64,000 bases of DNA from Struthio camelus. Taxonomy: Eukaryota > Chordata > Aves > Struthioniformes > Struthionidae. Each line of letters starts with the position of its first letter. Positions within the stretch are counted from its first letter, which is position 1. The notes under the pieces are model-generated. The model searched no databases and was not told the origin of the DNA. It saw nothing but the letters and a program-made list of their open reading frames with translations. The stretch covers positions 7,119,906 through 7,183,905 of the forward strand of contig NC_090968.1 in NCBI RefSeq assembly GCF_040807025.1, written 5' to 3'. A program made the position numbers and the translations under genes. This document shows, in pieces, positions 61,101 through 64,000 of the stretch.

Positions 61101-61480
61101 TCTGTCTCAAACATGCCAGGGCTTGAAGACTCCATCTGATGCCTAATTCCGTACAAACCTGTTCTCAGGCAATAACACGCAAAACGAGACTCTCCTCCCA
61201 TTGGCAGCTTTGTACACACAGCTGCTCAAAATACACGCTGCTCTATATATAGATACAAACTGTAATCATTTAAAAGTGAATCTGTCAAGTTTTGTTCCAT
61301 GCAAGAAAATGAAGGGATACTATTACTGTTCTGCTAGATAGCATGGGTTAGCTGTTATACGTTCCTGAACTACTGATTGCATTTTCACTTTCGAAAACCC
61401 TATAAACGTACCAGGAAACACTTAATATGGAAACGGATCAAACAATTTCAGCAGAGTTAACTGTTTAACAAGCTCTCTTA
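58200..61480. other. Intergenic stretch between the NSD3 and LETM2 CpG islands
   Basis: About 3.3 kb of ordinary AT-leaning sequence. Open frames of 75-120 codons at 58862-59164 (+), 60725-61084 (+) and 60963-60679 (-) resemble no protein I know and overlap one another. A small inverted repeat, AAAGGGCT / AGCCCTTT, lies at 60751-60774. If the distal minus-strand exons are real, this is an intron. Confidence 0.5.
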
Positions 61481-61481
61481 C

Positions 61482-61609
61482 CTTCTGCCAAAACTCGAGC
61501 CGAAGCTTTGTAGGATCCAGCAGGAGCAAGCAGCAGAACGAAAAAATCACTTCCTGCCAGGATCTTGTCTTCATACATGTCTCCGAGTTTATCTTACGCA
61601 CTCCTGGCA
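61482..61609 (-). ncRNA. Predicted minus-strand exon (distal NSD3 5' exon or divergent lncRNA)
   Basis: A 128-nt candidate internal exon. The acceptor is a good pyrimidine tract ending TTATTTACTTAG at 61610; the donor is CAGAAG|GTAAGA at 61481. An ATG at 61578-61576 opens 32 codons into the donor. An upstream GC-rich exon ending at 61841, TCTCCG|GTGAGG, could feed it. Downstream the only known minus-strand acceptor is NSD3 exon 2. Function inferred, unproven. Confidence 0.4.
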
Positions 61610-61679
61610 CTAAGTAAATAACAATAAAAAGGCACAGATGAAGATCTTTCAACAGCAGACTTCCTCTTTCCTTGCCGTT

Positions 61680-62400
61680 CGCGCAGAAGGCTCTGCCATT
61701 TCAACGGAGCTCGCCGCCCCAACGCCGTAGCTTGAAGCTAGATTCAGCGGGAACACGAACAGCCGCCAGAGGAGGGAAGGGCTCCCCGGAGCCCCCGGCT
61801 GTGGCTCCCTCCCGTCCCGGGCCGGGCGGGCGCACCTCACCGGAGAGGAACCGGGGCGCCCCAGGGGTGGAGGGGCCGGCCGGGCCCGCAGGCCTCGCAC
61901 CTGGGGCGCACCGCAGGCGGGCCGGGCGAGGCCCAGGCAGGCTACTGGAGGCCAGCGTAGGCCCAGGAGCGGTCCCCCACCGACCCCAGGCCGCCCCGCC
62001 CCTTCCCGGCTCTGACGACACACCTAGCCCCTCCCCCCGCCCCACCCCCAGCCTCGCGGTGGCGTCACGCACCGGCCCGTGACATCATCCAGAAGGCCCG
62101 CCCCTCCGGCACGTCCGCACCGCCGCCCCCGAAGCCAATGAGCGGCCCTCTCCAGGGTCACCTCAGGTCGAGCCCCGCCCCTGCCCTGCTCCCATTGGCT
62201 GGTTTCTGACAGGGCTCCAGTTCAGTGTTCCGATTGGCTTCTGCTGAAGGCGCTGTGACGCTACGCTATGGCGTGATGGCGGGAGAACCATAGAGCGCCG
62301 CGTACCGGGCTAGAGCGCCCAGGGCAGGGCGTTGATGGGACGCCGCGGGCGGACTGAGGCCGTGGCCGGAGCCTTTGCGGGAAGCGGGGCCGGCGGTGAG
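61680..62400. promoter_or_regulatory. LETM2: LETM2 CpG island, probably bidirectional promoter
   Basis: A CpG-rich block with three CCAAT boxes: plus 62135-62139, minus 62198-62194 and minus 62237-62233, a typical NF-Y array. A CRE-like TGACATCA lies at 62080-62087. LETM2 would start near 62260, with a donor at 62396; a minus-strand donor at 61840 suggests transcription the other way as well. No TATA box is seen. Confidence 0.7.
62260..62395 (+). other. LETM2: LETM2 non-coding exon 1 (approximate 5' end)
   Basis: GC-rich sequence downstream of the CCAAT array ends at donor GGCG|GTGAGG. Joined to the acceptor at 63849, the ATG at 62335 reads only to a TGA in exon 2, so it would be an upstream ORF. 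The 5' limit is inferred. Confidence 0.5.
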
Positions 62401-62430
62401 GGGGGCCGGGGGGGTGAGGGGGGTGAGGGG

Positions 62431-63596
62431 ACCAGGACGCCTGGGTCCAGCTGGGGAGGGGGGGACCCGGCACCAGGACACCTGGGTCTGGCCCAGCTTT
62501 GGGGCGGGGGTGGGGGGGGGATCAGCATCAGGACACCTGGGTCTGGCCCAGCTTGGGGAGGGGGGGGGGGACGACAGACCCGGCACCAGGACACCTGGGT
62601 CTGGCCCAGCTTTTGGGGGGGGGGGGACAGACCCGGCACCAGGACACCTGGGTCTGGCCCAGCTTTGGGGAGGGGGGGGGATCAGCAGCAGGACACCTGG
62701 GTCTGGCCCAGCTTGGGGAGGGGGGATCAGCATCAGGACACCTGGGTCTGGCCCAGCTTTTGGGGGGGGGGGGGACGACGGACCCGGCACCAGGACACCT
62801 GGGTCTGGCCCAGCTTTGGGGGGGGGGGGGATCAGCACCAGGACACCTGGGTCTGGCCCAGCTTGGGGAGGGGGGATCAGCATCAGGACACCTGGGTCTG
62901 GCCCAGCTTTTTGGGGGGGGGGGGGGGGACGACGGACCCGGCACCAGGACACCTGGGTCTGGCCCAGCTTTTGGGGGGGGGGGGGGGACGACGGACCCGG
63001 CACCAGGACACCTGGGTCTGGCCCAGCTTGGGGGGGGGGGGATCAGCACCAGGACACCTGGGTCTGGCCCAGCTTGGGGAGGGGGGATCAGCATCAGGAC
63101 ACCTGGGTCTGGCCCAGCTTTTGGGGGGGGGGGGGGGGGACGACGGACCCGGCACCAGGACACCTGGGTCTGGCCCAGCTTGGGGGGGGGGGGGATCAGC
63201 ACCAGGACACCTGGGTCTGGCCCAGCTTGGGGAGGGGGGATCAGCATCAGGACACCTGGGTCTGGCCCAGCTTTTTGGGGGGGGGGGGGGGGGACGACGG
63301 ACCCGGCACCAGGACACCTGGGTCTGGCCCAGCTTGGGGAGGGGGGATCAGCATCAGGACACCTGGGTCTGGCCCAGCTTTGGGGGGGGGGGGGGGGGGG
63401 GACAGACCCGGCACCAGGACACCTGGGTCTGGCCCAGCTTGGGGGGAGGGGGGATCAGCATCAGGACACCTGGGTCTGGCCCAGCTTTGGGGGGGGGGGG
63501 GGGATCAGCATCAGGACACCTGGGTCTGGCCCAGCTTGGGGAGGGGGGATCAGCAGCAGGACACCTGGGTCTGGCCCAGCTTTGGGGGGGGGGGGT
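62431..63596 (+). repeat. G-rich minisatellite, about 22 copies, in LETM2 intron 1
   Basis: The core ACACCTGGGTCTGGCCCAGC recurs about 22 times, after one diverged copy at 62431. Spacers are G-runs of 5 to 20 and one of two linkers, GACGACGGACCCGGCACC or GATCAGCAYCAGG, giving units of about 45-60 bp. Three successive blocks at 62775, 62988 and 63139 repeat as a 151-154 bp three-unit pattern. The G-runs suit G-quadruplex formation on the coding strand. Absence of stops makes long false ORFs in all plus frames. Confidence 0.97.
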
Positions 63597-63849
63597 GCTG
63601 GTTGGGGGACACCTCCCGAGGAGCTGCCGCACAGCCCCACCTCTGGTCACACCTTCCCCTCTCACTGACCACAGCGGCACAGCAGAAAGGGTGATGCGCG
63701 AGAGGCACCGCAGTGCCCTGCCAGGGCTCGGCCCCCCGGCACGGAGGGACATCTCCCGCGGACGGCCGCAACGCTTACCGCCAGCTCCCTGAGGCTCTGA
63801 CACCCAGCTCGCCCCTTGCTGTTGGAAATGACCATCCCTCTGCTCTCAG

Positions 63850-63928
63850 TGTCCAGCCAGAGCTGATAACTCCATGGCACGATGGCCTTCTACAGCTGCA
63901 GCATGCTGTGTGCAATAGCCAGGACAAG
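63850..63928 (+). CDS. LETM2: LETM2 exon 2, start codon (gene continues beyond the window)
   Basis: LETM2 is a mitochondrial inner-membrane LETM-domain protein. The acceptor CCCTCTGCTCTCAG ends at 63849; ATG at 63882-63884 opens MAFYSCSMLCAIARTR, matching the LETM2 N-terminus (MAFYS...AIARTR) as I remember it, a mitochondrial targeting start. The donor ACAAG|GTAAGA at 63929 leaves phase 2. An out-of-frame ATG at 63874 overlaps the start and ends at 63918. An alternative acceptor at 63675, after GACCACAG, could lengthen the 5'UTR. The LETM domain lies right of the window. Confidence 0.85.
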
Positions 63929-64000
63929 GTAAGATAGAGAATGCTTAATTTTTTACATATACTTCATGCATGAGCATTCCTTCCTGTTAGTTCTCATACT

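Noticed and set aside
62431-63596. CRISPR array
   Set aside because: Spacers are G-runs and a few recurring linkers, not unique sequences, and the context is a vertebrate intron.
62332-63792. Three overlapping plus-strand ORFs of 389-486 codons and several minus ORFs
   Set aside because: They are read through the minisatellite in every frame; the unit lacks stop codons on either strand and G-run lengths vary freely, so there is no frame constraint.

Overview
This is a vertebrate nuclear window, most probably from a bird. The genes are intron-rich, with GT-AG junctions and CpG-island promoters. The only recognisable transposon is a short CR1 LINE tail, and repeats are otherwise few, as expected of an avian microchromosome. 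The gene order DDHD2 (+), PLPP5 (-), NSD3 (-), LETM2 (+) is the order known around human 8p11, packed here into 64 kb. Species cannot be fixed from the sequence alone.

Layout. Positions 1-705 hold the last two coding exons of DDHD2 (a phospholipase/lipase), followed by its 3'UTR to about 3.4 kb. PLPP5 (a lipid phosphate phosphatase) lies convergently at 4.58-9.27 kb: seven coding exons, 266 codons, all three PAP2 catalytic motifs intact, CpG-island promoter at 9.1-9.5 kb. NSD3 (a histone H3K36 methyltransferase) fills 9.9-57.4 kb on the minus strand. I hand-spliced 23 coding exons. They join in frame into 1437 codons, the length recalled for human NSD3, with PWWP, PHD, PWWP, AWS-SET-postSET and C-terminal PHD domains complete. 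Its 3'UTR is about 5.5 kb and ends just before the PLPP5 promoter; its 5' non-coding exon lies in a CpG island at 57.2-58.1 kb. From 58.2 to 61.4 kb I recognise no gene. A second CpG island at 61.7-62.4 kb has three CCAAT boxes and looks bidirectional: LETM2 runs to the right (first coding exon 63882-63928), and a predicted minus-strand exon at 61482-61609 suggests a distal NSD3 promoter or a divergent non-coding RNA.

The genes share a neighbourhood rather than a pathway: DDHD2 and PLPP5 act on lipids, LETM2 is a mitochondrial inner-membrane protein, and NSD3 is a chromatin regulator.

I found no previously undescribed gene system. The best leads are: a G-rich minisatellite in LETM2 intron 1 with a three-unit higher-order repeat; a GC-AG intron in NSD3 that interrupts the second PWWP motif; the predicted distal minus-strand exons; two NSD3 upstream ORFs; and a 20-bp perfect hairpin in NSD3 intron 14. 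All exon boundaries were read by eye from splice signals and reading frame, with recalled family sequence as a guide; no alignment was run.
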